Notes: generated from the sequence alone by a model not told the origin. A stretch of DNA of 42,121 nt from Bacteroidales bacterium (GCA_023228145.1 JALOBU010000025.1:1-42121), one strand, 5' to 3'. Shown: positions 6,666 through 16,653, numbered from the stretch's first letter. Made by a program: numbers and translations.

Positions 6666-7655
6666 TTATGAGTTCAGATATTTCCATAACAAATCCTTCA
6701 TTTCGGTTATCCCGCTCATAGCAACAGCAGAAATAAAAACAGCAGGTACATCAGGAAGTTTTTTTGCCAATTGTTTTCTGCGGGTTTCGTCAATCAGGTC
6801 GCATTTTGTAACTGCCAGTAGTCTGGATTTATGCAATAATTCCGGGTTGTATTGCTTTAGTTCGTTTAGCAGGATGTTGTATTCTTTTTTAATGCTATCG
6901 CTGTCGGCAGGAACCATGAAAAGTAAAACCGAGTTACGCTCGATATGCCTCAGGAACCTCAGCCCTATCCCTTTTCCGAGGTGTGCCCCCTCAATAATCC
7001 CCGGAATGTCGGCCATAACAAACGACCTGTTGTCTTTGTAACCTACAATGCCGAGATTAGGAACCAGTGTTGTAAAAGGATAATCCGCAATCTTGGGTTT
7101 GGCTGCCGAAACCACCGAAAGCAGTGTTGATTTCCCAGCATTTGGAAATCCCACCAATCCCACGTCTGCCAACAGTTTTAGTTCAAGTATCTTGTCTTTT
7201 TCCTGTCCCGATTCACCAGGCTGGGCGAAACGCGGAGTTTGAAAAGTAGCCGACTTAAAATGAACATTCCCCAATCCTCCCCTGCCGCCTTCCAGCAATA
7301 TATGGGTTTCTCCGTCGTAGGTAATTTCAAAATCAATATTGCCTGTCTCGGCATCACGGGCAACAGTACCCAGAGGAACTTCTATAACAGTATCCTTACC
7401 GTAAGCTCCGAAACACTGATTACTGCCTCCGCCTTCACCGTCACCTGCAATAACATGGCGCGTATAACGCAGATGCAAAAGCGTCCACAGGTGTGCATTG
7501 CCTTTCAGGATAATATGCCCTCCCCTGCCGCCGTCGCCACCATCGGGGCCACCCTTGGGTTTGAATTTTTCTCTACGTAAATGTGCTGAGCCGGCGCCAC
7601 CCTTGCCCGAACGACAGTGAATTTTTATATAATCAACAAAGTTGGAACCGGACAT
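6666..7655 (-). CDS. obg: Obg family GTPase (ribosome assembly / stress)
   Basis: A 329-residue Obg/CgtA GTPase. The Gly-rich Obg fold fills residues 1-158 (for example GGPDGGDGGRGG). It is followed by the G domain with G1 GFPNAGKST (169-177), G3 DIPGIIEGAH, G4 TKCD and a G5 SAV element. The variable C-terminal OCT domain is absent, as in many Bacteroidota. Obg binds the large ribosomal subunit and links late assembly to nutrient state. The ATG at 7655 gives the canonical N-terminus (FVDYIKIHCRSGKGG). First gene of a likely obg-PAP2 unit. Confidence 0.96.
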   Translation of the reverse strand: MSGSNFVDYIKIHCRSGKGGAGSAHLRREKFKPKGGPDGGDGGRGGHIILKGNAHLWTLLHLRYTRHVIAGDGEGGGSNQCFGAYGKDTVIEVPLGTVARDAETGNIDFEITYDGETHILLEGGRGGLGNVHFKSATFQTPRFAQPGESGQEKDKILELKLLADVGLVGFPNAGKSTLLSVVSAAKPKIADYPFTTLVPNLGIVGYKDNRSFVMADIPGIIEGAHLGKGIGLRFLRHIERNSVLLFMVPADSDSIKKEYNILLNELKQYNPELLHKSRLLAVTKCDLIDETRRKQLAKKLPDVPAVFISAVAMSGITEMKDLLWKYLNS

Positions 7656-7890
7656 AACAATTTTTAATGTAGAATGTTAAATGAAGAATGATGAATGTAC
7701 AGCAATATTATCAGGTGATTGGTATTATCAAATTTTTCAACAAAGGTAAGGAATTATAGTTATTCACCCTCTGATATACAAATATCGAAAAAAAAAATTT
7801 CTTTTTTCATACCATAATGCAGTGGGGGCATGCATCTATTTTCCTAAGAAAAAAAGGGCAACTCCGACCCTGCAATGAATTAAACTTAAT

Positions 7891-8667
7891 TTATTTTTTC
7901 TCAAGAAGCTTTTTTGTAATCTTTACTGCCAGATTCATAGGAGCCATGCGCGAAGTATGCGCCATCAGACGGTTTAAAAATCCGTGTATGGCCACAGCTT
8001 TGCCTTTCATCATGGCATGATAACCATATAGGGCTACTTCATCGGCAGAGGGAAGTTTCCTGTTTGCCATACGGCTATTGTGCATGGATGCGGCGTTCAC
8101 AAAATTGCTCTCCGTCAACCCCGGACATAAGGCAGTAACCGTAACACCTTGTGGTTTAACTTCATTGTTTAAGGCCTGAGAAAAACTCAACACATAAGCT
8201 TTTGTAGCAAAATAAACGGCCATCAGCGGCCCCGGCTGAAAAGAAGCTGTGGAAGCCAGATTAAGAATTTTCCCACCCCCGTTTTTTATCATGTCGGGTA
8301 AAAATAACTTCGTAAGCTGTGTCAGTGTGGTAATGTTAAGTTGTATCATGTCGGCTTCTTTCTTCCATGAGGTTTCTGTGAAATAACCGTAATTACCATA
8401 CCCTGCATTGTTAATAAGATAATACACCTTGATATTTTGCTTTTTTATTTCTTCGTAAACTTCTTTGGCAGAATCAGCCATTGATAAATCCCTGCCAAGG
8501 GTATAAACTGATATTTTATATTGTGATTCCAGTTCTGTTTTCAATTCATCAAGTTTGGTTTTGTTGCGTGCAACAATTACAAGGTTATCCCCTTTGGAAG
8601 CATGAATACGCGCCAGTTCAAGGCCTATGCCGCTTGATGCACCAGTGATTAGAGCTGTTTTTGGCAT
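7891..8667 (-). CDS. Short-chain dehydrogenase/reductase
   Basis: Classical SDR oxidoreductase of 258 residues. The N-terminal Rossmann motif TGASSGIG (8-15), the NNAG motif (86-89) and the catalytic Tyr152-x3-Lys156 (YFATK), preceded by a Ser in LASTAS (139-142), are all present. An Arg after the second strand (VARNKTKL) points to NADP(H). The C-terminal PG...T block (ALCPGLTESNF) is typical of the DltE/YqjQ-like subgroup. The substrate is not predictable. It appears to be monocistronic: 235 bp lie between it and obg, and 118 bp separate it from tonB. Confidence 0.9.
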   Translation of the reverse strand: MPKTALITGASSGIGLELARIHASKGDNLVIVARNKTKLDELKTELESQYKISVYTLGRDLSMADSAKEVYEEIKKQNIKVYYLINNAGYGNYGYFTETSWKKEADMIQLNITTLTQLTKLFLPDMIKNGGGKILNLASTASFQPGPLMAVYFATKAYVLSFSQALNNEVKPQGVTVTALCPGLTESNFVNAASMHNSRMANRKLPSADEVALYGYHAMMKGKAVAIHGFLNRLMAHTSRMAPMNLAVKITKKLLEKK

Positions 8668-8785
8668 TTTGATTTTTTTTAATTCAAAAAATACAATAGC
8701 ATCATTAATAAAAACAAAAATAAGGTAATAAAGTGGATGGCAATCATTACCGGAAGAAACAGCGATGATATTTTATGAAAGAAAT

Positions 8786-9517
8786 TTAATTGAGGTTTAT
8801 AAAATTATAAGTTATCGTACCCTGCTGCTCTTCAGGGGCATTGGCTTTTGCATCAAATTTGGATTTGCGTGCCGCATCTTCGGCAATTTTACGCAGGTAA
8901 AGGCTGGTTGTTGTGGTGCCCCTTGCCCCTGCCTGTGCTTTTGTAACGTTGCCGTTTTTATCAACCCATATAGTTACCACAACCACTCCTTCATCTTTGG
9001 AATTATAATTTGGTTTTGGCAACGATTTTGATTTGCGGTCGCCCAGTTTAAAAGATATGCCATCACCCGACGGGCTGTTGCCATTATAGTTATCTGAGTT
9101 GGGGTTTCCGTTGGGGTTACCCTGGTTTCCCGGGTTCCCGGTTATTCCCTGAGAACCTCCGTCATTGTTTTTTTTGCCGGGATACAAAGCATTTTTGTTC
9201 ACCTGAGGCTCTTCACTTTGAGTTGTATTGTTTTCTGTTTTGTTTTTATTGAGGTTAACACTTTCTTCCGTGTTTTGAGTGATGTTTTCATTTTCATTGC
9301 TGCTGTTATTATTATTGGCAGCATTTTGCGAAAAAGGATTTACAGGTTCTATATCTCCGGTGCCATCATCACTATAACCCAAATTCACCTCAACGCCTTC
9401 TTCCTCTGGAAGTGGCAAAGGGGTAGAAAAGCCGAAAAAAATAAAACATAATAAAACCACTGCATGAAACAACAAGGTTCCTGCTATTCCCTTGATATCA
9501 TTTTTTGTCAGTTTCAT
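8786..9517 (-). CDS. TonB-like energy transducer
   Basis: A 243-residue TonB/TolA-like protein. One N-terminal membrane anchor (GTLLFHAVVLLCFIFFGF, residues ~13-30) is followed by a long Asn/Gly/Glu/Pro-rich periplasmic linker (~50-160) and a C-terminal TonB-type domain (VVVVTIWVDKNGNVTKAQ to the end). It couples the ExbB/ExbD proton channel to outer-membrane transporters. It is the last gene of an exbB-exbD-tonB order with 33 bp after exbD. The linker is rich in Asn-Gly-Asn rather than the Pro-Lys repeats of enteric TonB, as is usual in Bacteroidota. Confidence 0.85.
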   Translation of the reverse strand: MKLTKNDIKGIAGTLLFHAVVLLCFIFFGFSTPLPLPEEEGVEVNLGYSDDGTGDIEPVNPFSQNAANNNNSSNENENITQNTEESVNLNKNKTENNTTQSEEPQVNKNALYPGKKNNDGGSQGITGNPGNQGNPNGNPNSDNYNGNSPSGDGISFKLGDRKSKSLPKPNYNSKDEGVVVVTIWVDKNGNVTKAQAGARGTTTTSLYLRKIAEDAARKSKFDAKANAPEEQQGTITYNFINLN

Positions 9518-9550
9518 GGCTTTATTGCGTTTATCTGCTTATACGAAAAA

Positions 9551-9964
9551 TTATTTTTTGGGTTGTGTTGCCAGTATCACCTTATGCTTTGATTTATACA
9601 AATCATTAATCTGATTGACGGCTTCAATTACATTAACCACATATTGCACAGGAACTGTTCTGTCGGTTCGAAGCACAATGGTTGCATCAGTCTGTGAACC
9701 AAGTTTTCCCTTGATAGACTGCATCAATACAGCTTCGGCAACAGGCTGATCTTCCAGAAAATATTCAAACTTATCATTGATATAGACAGTGGTGGTTTGC
9801 TTTGCAATGGTTTTACTGTTGCTGTTTGGAAGAAGTAACTTAATTGCATTCGGACTGACCAATGTAGAAGTCAGCATGAAAAAGATAAGCAGTAAAAATA
9901 CCAGATCAGACATGGAGGCCATACTGAACTCTACGCTGCGTTTATTTCTCATTTGTATTGCCAT
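9551..9964 (-). CDS. exbD: ExbD/TolR biopolymer transport protein
   Basis: A 137-residue ExbD/TolR family protein. A short cytoplasmic N-terminus (RNKRSVEFSMASMSD) runs into a single transmembrane segment (LVFLLLIFFMLTSTLV) that includes the conserved Asp just before it. The periplasmic domain ends VNQINDLYKSKHKVILATQPKK. It forms the proton-conducting complex with ExbB. I chose the ATG at 9964 (MAIQMRNKRS), 10 bp after the exbB stop; a longer reading from 10027 overlaps exbB and does not resemble the family. Confidence 0.9.
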   Translation of the reverse strand: MAIQMRNKRSVEFSMASMSDLVFLLLIFFMLTSTLVSPNAIKLLLPNSNSKTIAKQTTTVYINDKFEYFLEDQPVAEAVLMQSIKGKLGSQTDATIVLRTDRTVPVQYVVNVIEAVNQINDLYKSKHKVILATQPKK

Positions 9965-9974
9965 GACTTCAAAT

Positions 9975-10694
9975 TTAAGATGCAGGTTCGTTAAGGAGAT
10001 CCATAAACTCAGAGGCACGCGACTCAAGCATATTTACTACTTTTTGTATCCGGGAAACTATGATATTGTAACAGAAATATGCAATAATTCCGACTATTAA
10101 ACCGGCAACCGTGGTTATCATAGCTTCATAAATGCCACCAGAAAGAGTTGCTATTTCAATATTATTACCTGCTTTCGAGATGTTATAAAAAGCTCGCACC
10201 ATTCCGGTAACGGTGCCAAGAAAACCAAGCATAGGAGCTCCGCCTGCTGCTGTTGCCAATATAGCCACTTTCTTCTCCAATTTTGCAATTTCAAGTTTTC
10301 CTACATTTTCAATGGCAGCATTAATATCGCTTAGTGGTTTCCCCAAACGAAGCAAACCCTTATGTATCATTCGGGCGATAGGGGTATCGGTATTTTTAGA
10401 TAACGAAAGTGCAGCATCCAGTTTTCCCTGATGGATAAAATCCTTGATATTATTCATAAAACCTGAATCTTCTTTTGCAGCTCTCTGGGTTGCAATAAAA
10501 CGTTCAATAAAAATATATATAGCAAGAATAGACAATACAGCTATTGGTATCATGATCCAGCCGCCTTTCATAGTTAGTTCCCATAACGATAGCGTTTCGG
10601 AAGTAGGCACCGTTTGAGTAACTTGCTGTATAAGCTGTGAAGTTGTATCGGTCACAGTCCCTGATTGAGTAATTTGCAATAAAATTCCCAGCAT
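9975..10694 (-). CDS. exbB: ExbB/TolQ/MotA proton channel protein
   Basis: A 239-residue MotA/TolQ/ExbB family protein with three membrane segments (~45-65, ~145-170 and ~190-215). The conserved helices GAPMLGFLGTVTGMVRAF and EAMITTVAGLIVGIIAYF are clear. With ExbD it forms the inner-membrane motor that drives TonB. It is the first gene of the operon; 139 bp with no gene lie upstream. Confidence 0.93.
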   Translation of the reverse strand: MLGILLQITQSGTVTDTTSQLIQQVTQTVPTSETLSLWELTMKGGWIMIPIAVLSILAIYIFIERFIATQRAAKEDSGFMNNIKDFIHQGKLDAALSLSKNTDTPIARMIHKGLLRLGKPLSDINAAIENVGKLEIAKLEKKVAILATAAGGAPMLGFLGTVTGMVRAFYNISKAGNNIEIATLSGGIYEAMITTVAGLIVGIIAYFCYNIIVSRIQKVVNMLESRASEFMDLLNEPAS

Positions 10695-10833
10695 AAATAT
10701 TATGTTTTTAAATCATGTAAAGTTATATGTAATGCCTTTTATCGCTGTATTTGTAAAAGTTTATTTGTTAACACGTTGTTGTTAATATATAAACGGATAA
10801 AAGCAATTGATATTATCAGAAAAATAATGCAAT

Positions 10834-12162
10834 TTACTTAAGCCAGGCTTTGATTTTTTCAATTATTTGCTGTTGTGTTTCTTTTGGGAAAGAGCGTATG
10901 CGGGCACGATGGCTCTCAGCAGGGCATACGGCCTTAAGCATATTTTTTTTATCCCCGAAATTAACAGCAGCAGCCGACCATGGGTCGTATTCCCCGTAAA
11001 TAAAAATCATTTGAGGATCATTCTCATTTAAAAATTTTTGACAATACTGAGAAAGTGTGCTGTCAAATGTAAAAGTAAGACCCTCGGGAAGAAATATCTT
11101 TTCTAAGTATCCTTTGGCGGTTTTTATTTTCAGGTATTTTGCAAAAGGTTCTGTTTCGTAACCATAGTAACCTAATTCCTTAGCTGCCTGAACAAAAAAA
11201 GCCAGCGTAGGAGCTATGCCTTCGTTGGCAAAATAATCGGGGGAACATACCCGCATAAGGTAATTGAACATATCCGTATCGGAAGCTTTAGATGAGGGTA
11301 TGGAAGCAGGTGCCCAGCCCCATTGCCAGAATGAAAAAGAAAACTCCAGCACACAATAATCAAATATTTCATTCAAGGGAAGTCTGAAAGTATACTTTTC
11401 TTTCGCACAATACTGTTCAAACATCGGCATCATTTTTTTTCTTCGTTTCAACACCTCAAGCTGAAAATCATGAACTTTTTGCCTTTCGGGCTCGCTTGCC
11501 ACTTTACAGCTAATAAAAGGCTCGTGGCGCCCGTCTTCCAAACTGAAACACAAAGGCCCAACGTAACACACACTGATGTCAACATCATCAGGATAAAGTG
11601 CGCGGTGAATAAGCGCTGTCTGCCCTCCTTTGCTGATGCCGGTGTTTATCCATTTTTTGGTGTAAATGGATTTTAAAAGGGTAACGACATTATGATGATC
11701 CGAGGCAGCATTTGCAGCAGTTAAATAATTCCAATCCATATTTTCAGGAACCGACTGCCCGAAATAGCGATGTTCAACCAATATTTGATTCGTGTTAAAA
11801 AGTGCGGCAAGCTCATCCGTATATTCTGCCCTTTCGGCATAACTTCCGGAATAACCTTCTGTTACAAGAACTACCGGAGCATCATACGAGTAATGTGAAA
11901 CAAACACTCTTTGAATAAAAGAACCCAAAACAGTGTCCTTCGGGTCAATCCACTGTTTTATTCGTACCAGATATTTTTCTTTGAAAGGAGCCTTGTAACT
12001 CATGGTTTTAACCTCAACAACACCTTTTATGGCTTCAAGTTTTTCTTTAAGGGAAATGTCTGTTATTTGTGCAACAGATGTGTAAAATGGGAGATATACT
12101 GTGAAACACAGTATAATCAAAAACATTATAGTTTTGCTGATGATTGAAGCTTTTTTAGACAT
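10834..12162 (-). CDS. Secreted S37-type (PS-10) serine tripeptidyl aminopeptidase
   Basis: Predicted secreted serine peptidase of the alpha/beta-hydrolase clan. A signal peptide (MSKKASIISKTIMFLIILCF...SVAQ) precedes the mature domain, which contains VLVTEGYSGSYAER, VEHRYFGQS, the nucleophile elbow GISKGGQ (Ser177), an Asp in IYGEYDPWSA and a His in AESHRARI. This order and these motifs fit peptidase family S37, which removes N-terminal tripeptides. No T9SS sorting domain is visible, so it probably acts in the periplasm. The start at 12162 gives a clean leader; an upstream in-frame start at 12228 would overlap kup by 32 bp. It follows kup by 34 bp. Confidence 0.82.
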   Translation of the reverse strand: MSKKASIISKTIMFLIILCFTVYLPFYTSVAQITDISLKEKLEAIKGVVEVKTMSYKAPFKEKYLVRIKQWIDPKDTVLGSFIQRVFVSHYSYDAPVVLVTEGYSGSYAERAEYTDELAALFNTNQILVEHRYFGQSVPENMDWNYLTAANAASDHHNVVTLLKSIYTKKWINTGISKGGQTALIHRALYPDDVDISVCYVGPLCFSLEDGRHEPFISCKVASEPERQKVHDFQLEVLKRRKKMMPMFEQYCAKEKYTFRLPLNEIFDYCVLEFSFSFWQWGWAPASIPSSKASDTDMFNYLMRVCSPDYFANEGIAPTLAFFVQAAKELGYYGYETEPFAKYLKIKTAKGYLEKIFLPEGLTFTFDSTLSQYCQKFLNENDPQMIFIYGEYDPWSAAAVNFGDKKNMLKAVCPAESHRARIRSFPKETQQQIIEKIKAWLK

Positions 12163-12196
12163 AATTTTTAAAACTGAATATAAATATAAAAAGGCT

Positions 12197-14170
12197 TTAT
12201 AAACTCTTAGTATTTTCTCCATTTCCATAAATACGTTTTAAATCATGCTTTGGGCTCTTGGGTATTGAGAGTGGGACTTTTTCAATAGTAATATTACTTG
12301 TGTCAAGACCATAAGCTTTCATTTCCGTAGTACCAATACGCTTCAAGTATGTATAAAGGTCCATAATAAACTGCTCAAAAGGGGGAAAATCAAAATCATA
12401 GTTCTGAATACGGTCAATGATAACAAAACGAAAATCACTCATGATACGATGTTTCTGTAGTGAAGGATATTTTGAAATTAAATCTACTTCATTATTTCGT
12501 ATCATTTCATCAACAACCTGCTTAAAGTAAAGGTTAATCCTTGGCTGCACACGGAATCCCAGTAGAAAATCAATCCGGATGAGGGTATCAGGGATAATGG
12601 TAGTAACTTTATATTCCTTGGTGTTAGGATCGTCAACAATATCAATATGTATAAGCCAATACAGGTCGGCTCTTTTCGGCTGTTTATTTATAATTGAAAA
12701 AATAATTTTGGATTCTACTTCGTGAGGACTGCTGGCTCTGGTAATATATACAAGGTTGGTTGCATATTTGGGTATTGACAGGTCTTTCTTTAAATCTTTC
12801 AAAATATTAGAATAAGGATTAATGCGGATAAATTCAATAAAACGGTTTTTCATGCTTCGTCCTTTTTTCCAGATATACATTATGGAGAAGAGTATGCCCC
12901 CCAGTAATATTGTAAACCACCCGCCATTGACAAACTTGTGTAAGTTAGCAACAAGAAAGCTAACTTCTATGGTCAGGAATATCATCATAAAAAATACAAC
13001 CAGTATTATATTCAGGTTTTTAATTTTATATAAATAATAGGAAAGCAGAACTGTTGTCATTAACATGGTAATCGTAATAGAAAGTCCGTAAGCAGCCTCT
13101 ATATTCTTAGATTCCTTAAAAAATACCATTACGAACAGGCATGCAATACATAAAGCCCAGTTCACTGAGCTAATGTACATTTGTCCTTTAATATTTGTCG
13201 GGTAACTAATTCTAAGCCGGGGCCACAAGTTCAGCGACATAGCTACTGAAATCAGCGTATATGCCCCGCTTATCAGCGCCTGGCTGGCAATAATAGCTGC
13301 CAGTGTTGCAATAATAATGGCAGGGATAAGGAACCATCCCGGCATCATCCCAAAAAAGGGATTAGTTTCATTGTTGATGCTATTCATATTTATTATAAGC
13401 CATGCACCCTGGCCTAAATAATTAGTTATTAGCATTGTTTTTACATATACCCAGCTTATTCTGATATTCTTTCTGCCGCAATGACCAAGGTCAGAATATA
13501 ATGCTTCTGCACCCGTTGTCGCAAGAAATATGGCTCCCAGCAATACAAAGCCGCCGGGGTAAGCTGTAAGAAACTTAAATGCATAGTAAGGGTTGAAAGC
13601 TTTAAACACCAAAGGCGCTTGAAGAATATAAAACATGCCGACTATGCCCAGCATAGCAAACCATAAAAACATTATTGGTCCAAAAGAGCTGCCAACGACT
13701 TTGGTGCCAAATTTCTGCAAACTGAAAAGTGCGAGGATAATTAATAAAGCGATAGGAAGCACAGGTATATTTTTCCCTATCAGAAGCAAGCCTTCTGTTG
13801 CAGATATCACTGTGATAGACGGAGTGATAACACCATCAGCCAACTCGGTGGCGCCACCGATAATTGCAAAAACATATATCCATGGAGCTTTTTTTCTTAT
13901 CAGGGCAAAAAGCGAAAAAATTCCACCCTCACCTTTATTGTCAGCCCGCAATGCAATAATAACATATTTAATAGTTGTGAGCATCGTAAGCGTCCATATA
14001 ACGCAGGAAAGCGCTCCGAGAATAAAATTCACGTCAATAGTACCGGCATTTCCTATGATAGCACGCATCACATACAAGGGCGAAGTGCCAATATCGCCAT
14101 ATACAATGCCCAGTGTCATGATGACACTCAGAAGAGAAGTTTTGGCCGGAATTTTCCTGTTATTTTCCAT
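12197..14170 (-). CDS. kup: Kup-family potassium uptake permease
   Basis: A 657-residue K+/H+ symporter of the KUP/HAK/KT family in the inner membrane. The family signature GIVYGDIGTSPLY (21-33) and EGGIFSLFALIRKK (~81-94) are present. About 12 hydrophobic segments fill residues ~12-440, followed by a cytoplasmic C-terminal domain of ~210 residues. Length matches E. coli Kup. A TATATTTG -7 box lies 18-25 bp upstream of the ATG. anmK ends 111 bp upstream, so kup probably has its own promoter. Confidence 0.95.
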   Translation of the reverse strand: MENNRKIPAKTSLLSVIMTLGIVYGDIGTSPLYVMRAIIGNAGTIDVNFILGALSCVIWTLTMLTTIKYVIIALRADNKGEGGIFSLFALIRKKAPWIYVFAIIGGATELADGVITPSITVISATEGLLLIGKNIPVLPIALLIILALFSLQKFGTKVVGSSFGPIMFLWFAMLGIVGMFYILQAPLVFKAFNPYYAFKFLTAYPGGFVLLGAIFLATTGAEALYSDLGHCGRKNIRISWVYVKTMLITNYLGQGAWLIINMNSINNETNPFFGMMPGWFLIPAIIIATLAAIIASQALISGAYTLISVAMSLNLWPRLRISYPTNIKGQMYISSVNWALCIACLFVMVFFKESKNIEAAYGLSITITMLMTTVLLSYYLYKIKNLNIILVVFFMMIFLTIEVSFLVANLHKFVNGGWFTILLGGILFSIMYIWKKGRSMKNRFIEFIRINPYSNILKDLKKDLSIPKYATNLVYITRASSPHEVESKIIFSIINKQPKRADLYWLIHIDIVDDPNTKEYKVTTIIPDTLIRIDFLLGFRVQPRINLYFKQVVDEMIRNNEVDLISKYPSLQKHRIMSDFRFVIIDRIQNYDFDFPPFEQFIMDLYTYLKRIGTTEMKAYGLDTSNITIEKVPLSIPKSPKHDLKRIYGNGENTKSL

Positions 14171-14187
14171 TAAAATAATTGAAACGG

Positions 14188-14195
14188 CAAATATA
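14188..14195 (-). promoter_or_regulatory. Candidate -7 box of kup
   Basis: On the minus strand TATATTTG matches TAnnTTTG and ends 18 bp before the kup ATG. No clear -33 TTTG is seen. Confidence 0.35.
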
Positions 14196-14281
14196 TAACA
14201 ACATTACACCATTTTATTCTTGTAACATAAAATATTTTTTCAAAATCCTATGTTAACCTAATATAATTAATGTATAATTTT

Positions 14282-15370
14282 TTATTGGCCACCATTAAGC
14301 CTACTTGAATAATAAATTGCTCCGCCGCAATTATCATGCGAAGCGCCTGTAACACTTTTCAGGCAATTATTCTCCATGCGCCATCTCAGCACCCCAAGAA
14401 ATGCAAAAACAAGAGCTTCTTTATAATTAATTACTTCGTCCGTAGGCAGACAAATGAAGGGGATAGACTGCTTTTGTAACAGGGTAATAAGGTATGTATT
14501 GTATGCTCCACCGCCTGTAACCAAAACATTTTTTCCTCTTGCTTTATTTAAAACATTTGAAATTTGTGTTGTAATATGTTCACAAAGAGTACATAAGATA
14601 TCCTCAACAGGAATTTTATATTTTGACACTAATTTAAGAAATTTAGTTTCCACCCATTCTCTTCCCAGCGACTTCGGTGGTTTCATTTTATAGAAATCCA
14701 GATTATTGAGATCCTTTAATAAAAAAGTATTGAGCTTCCCTTTTTGCGCCATACGGCCATTACGGTCATATTCTTTTCCTGTTAATTTGGCAAAATGATT
14801 CAAAACAATATTTGTCGGGCAAATGTCAAAAGAGATTCTTTTATTATTATATATGTATGAAACATTAGAAAAGCCACCGATATTCAGGCAAATATCATAA
14901 TCCTTAAATAACAAGGCATCGCCAATTGGCACCAAGGGAGCTCCCTGGCCGCCCAAAGACACATCAATTGTCCTGAAATCGCAAACGACAGGCAAGCCTG
15001 TTGCGGCAGAGATTGCCGCCCCGCTACCTATCTGAACCGTCAAACTTTTCTCCGGCTGATGAAAAACAGTATGTCCATGGGAAGCAATAAAATCGGGCGT
15101 AATATTATTTTCGATGATAAATTTTGCAATAATGTTACCTGTGTAAAGCCCATAATCCTTATTCAGCAATGACAATTCCTGTGCAGAAAGCCTCGGAGCA
15201 TTTAATAAACGTGTTTCCCATGCAATAGGGTATTTATGAGTTATTGCCTTTATAATTTCATAATTCCATTTATTTCTATGTAAATAAAAAGTGCAATACG
15301 CTATGTCAATACCGTCTAATGATGTCCCCGACATCAGACCAATTACACGGTATATTTTTTTTTGAATCAT
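14282..15370 (-). CDS. anmK: Anhydro-N-acetylmuramic acid kinase
   Basis: A 362-residue AnmK, which converts anhydro-MurNAc to MurNAc-6-phosphate in peptidoglycan recycling. The N-terminal ATP-binding motif VIGLMSGTSLDGID (9-22) is diagnostic. The family blocks ASHGHTVFHQP, GQGAPLVPIGD, LNIGGFSNVS and VTGGGAYNTYL also appear in order. Its ATG overlaps the murF stop by one base (TAATG), implying coupled translation of a recycling enzyme with a de novo synthesis enzyme. Confidence 0.95.
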   Translation of the reverse strand: MIQKKIYRVIGLMSGTSLDGIDIAYCTFYLHRNKWNYEIIKAITHKYPIAWETRLLNAPRLSAQELSLLNKDYGLYTGNIIAKFIIENNITPDFIASHGHTVFHQPEKSLTVQIGSGAAISAATGLPVVCDFRTIDVSLGGQGAPLVPIGDALLFKDYDICLNIGGFSNVSYIYNNKRISFDICPTNIVLNHFAKLTGKEYDRNGRMAQKGKLNTFLLKDLNNLDFYKMKPPKSLGREWVETKFLKLVSKYKIPVEDILCTLCEHITTQISNVLNKARGKNVLVTGGGAYNTYLITLLQKQSIPFICLPTDEVINYKEALVFAFLGVLRWRMENNCLKSVTGASHDNCGGAIYYSSRLNGGQ

Positions 15371-16653
15371 TATAAAGCTTCAAGTACATGTTCCATCTGC
15401 GTTCCTCTGGAACCTTTAACAAGTATAAGCGCTCCTGTCACAGGATTTTTTTTCAAATATTCCCTCAATGCTATTGAGTTTTTAAAAGTTAGGAACCTAC
15501 TGAACATATTCACAGATGAAAAAATGGAGCCTACAAGAAAAACCTTTTTATAATCATTAGCCACCAGAAACTCCAGTATTTTTTCATGTTCACTTTCTTC
15601 ATATTTGCCGAGTTCAAGCATGTCACCAAGCATTACCACTTTATGAACCGATTGCATCAGGTTAAAATTTTCTAATGCCGCCATCATGCTGGTCGGATTT
15701 GCATTGTATGCATCCAAAATAATAGTGTTGCTTTCCTTGTGGATAAACTCTGAACGGGCATTCTTCGGATAATACTCCTCAATTGCTTTTTTAATGAGTT
15801 CGCTATCCACATTAAAATATTCGCCTATGGCAATAGCGCTGAGTATATTTTCAAAATTATATTTCCCAATCAGCTGTGATTGAATAATAATTTTTTTGTT
15901 TTCCCAGTAAAGCTTCACGTAAGGATTGGCCTGCAAAAAAGTAACATATATATCTGCACTTGAATTTGTTCCGTAAGTAAATTGCTTCAGATTCTGGGCA
16001 TTCAGCTTAAGAGTATTATTATTATTATTTATGAATACCATCCCGTTGCGTTGCTCAACATCCCTGTACAGCTCTGTTTTTGCCTTTATGACGTTTTCAA
16101 AAGAACCGAAGCCTTCAAGATGGGCTTTCCCAACATTGGTAATAATACCATAGTCGGGTTGTGAAATACTACACAAATTCTGTATTTCACCCGGATGATT
16201 GGCCCCCATTTCAATAATGGCTATTTCATGTTCCGGTTTTATTTCAAGTATTGAAAGAGGTACCCCGATATGGTTATTCATATTTCCTTTGGTAGCATAG
16301 GTTTTAAACTTATGTGACAGCACCTCATAAATAAGTTCTTTAGTTGTTGTTTTTCCGTTGCTCCCCGTTATACCTATTACGGGTACAGAAAGCTGAGAAC
16401 GGTGATACGCTGCAAGCTGCTGAAGACATTCCAATGTATTATCAACAAGGATGGTTCTGTCATCGGTTTTATATTCTGCTTCATCAATAATAGCATAGGC
16501 CACATTATTTTCCATCGCCTGTTTTGCGAACTTATTACCATTAAATTTCTCGCCTTTTAATGCAAAAAACAAAGAGTCCGGCAAGAGTTTTCTGGTGTCT
16601 GTAACAATCAGAGGATGTTTCAGGTAAATTTTGTATAATTCAGCTATTTCCAT
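15370..16653 (-). CDS. murF: UDP-N-acetylmuramoyl-tripeptide--D-Ala-D-Ala ligase
   Basis: A 427-residue MurF, which adds D-Ala-D-Ala to the UDP-MurNAc tripeptide in the cytoplasm. The ATP-binding motif GITGSNGKTTT (94-104) is followed by EMGANHPGEI, NVGKAHLEGFGS, the LDAYNANPTSM block typical of MurF, and MLGDMLELG. The ATG at 16653 gives the canonical start (MEIAELYKIY); an in-frame start ten codons upstream falls inside the terminator stem. The gene begins only 12 bp after the gldJ terminator. gldJ followed by murF is an order I recall from other gliding Bacteroidota. Confidence 0.94.
   Translation of the reverse strand: MEIAELYKIYLKHPLIVTDTRKLLPDSLFFALKGEKFNGNKFAKQAMENNVAYAIIDEAEYKTDDRTILVDNTLECLQQLAAYHRSQLSVPVIGITGSNGKTTTKELIYEVLSHKFKTYATKGNMNNHIGVPLSILEIKPEHEIAIIEMGANHPGEIQNLCSISQPDYGIITNVGKAHLEGFGSFENVIKAKTELYRDVEQRNGMVFINNNNNTLKLNAQNLKQFTYGTNSSADIYVTFLQANPYVKLYWENKKIIIQSQLIGKYNFENILSAIAIGEYFNVDSELIKKAIEEYYPKNARSEFIHKESNTIILDAYNANPTSMMAALENFNLMQSVHKVVMLGDMLELGKYEESEHEKILEFLVANDYKKVFLVGSIFSSVNMFSRFLTFKNSIALREYLKKNPVTGALILVKGSRGTQMEHVLEAL

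Noticed and set aside
13635..14198. 187-codon frame antisense to kup
   Set aside because: Entirely opposite the Kup membrane segments; composition (Ile/Pro/Ser rich) is that of a shadow.
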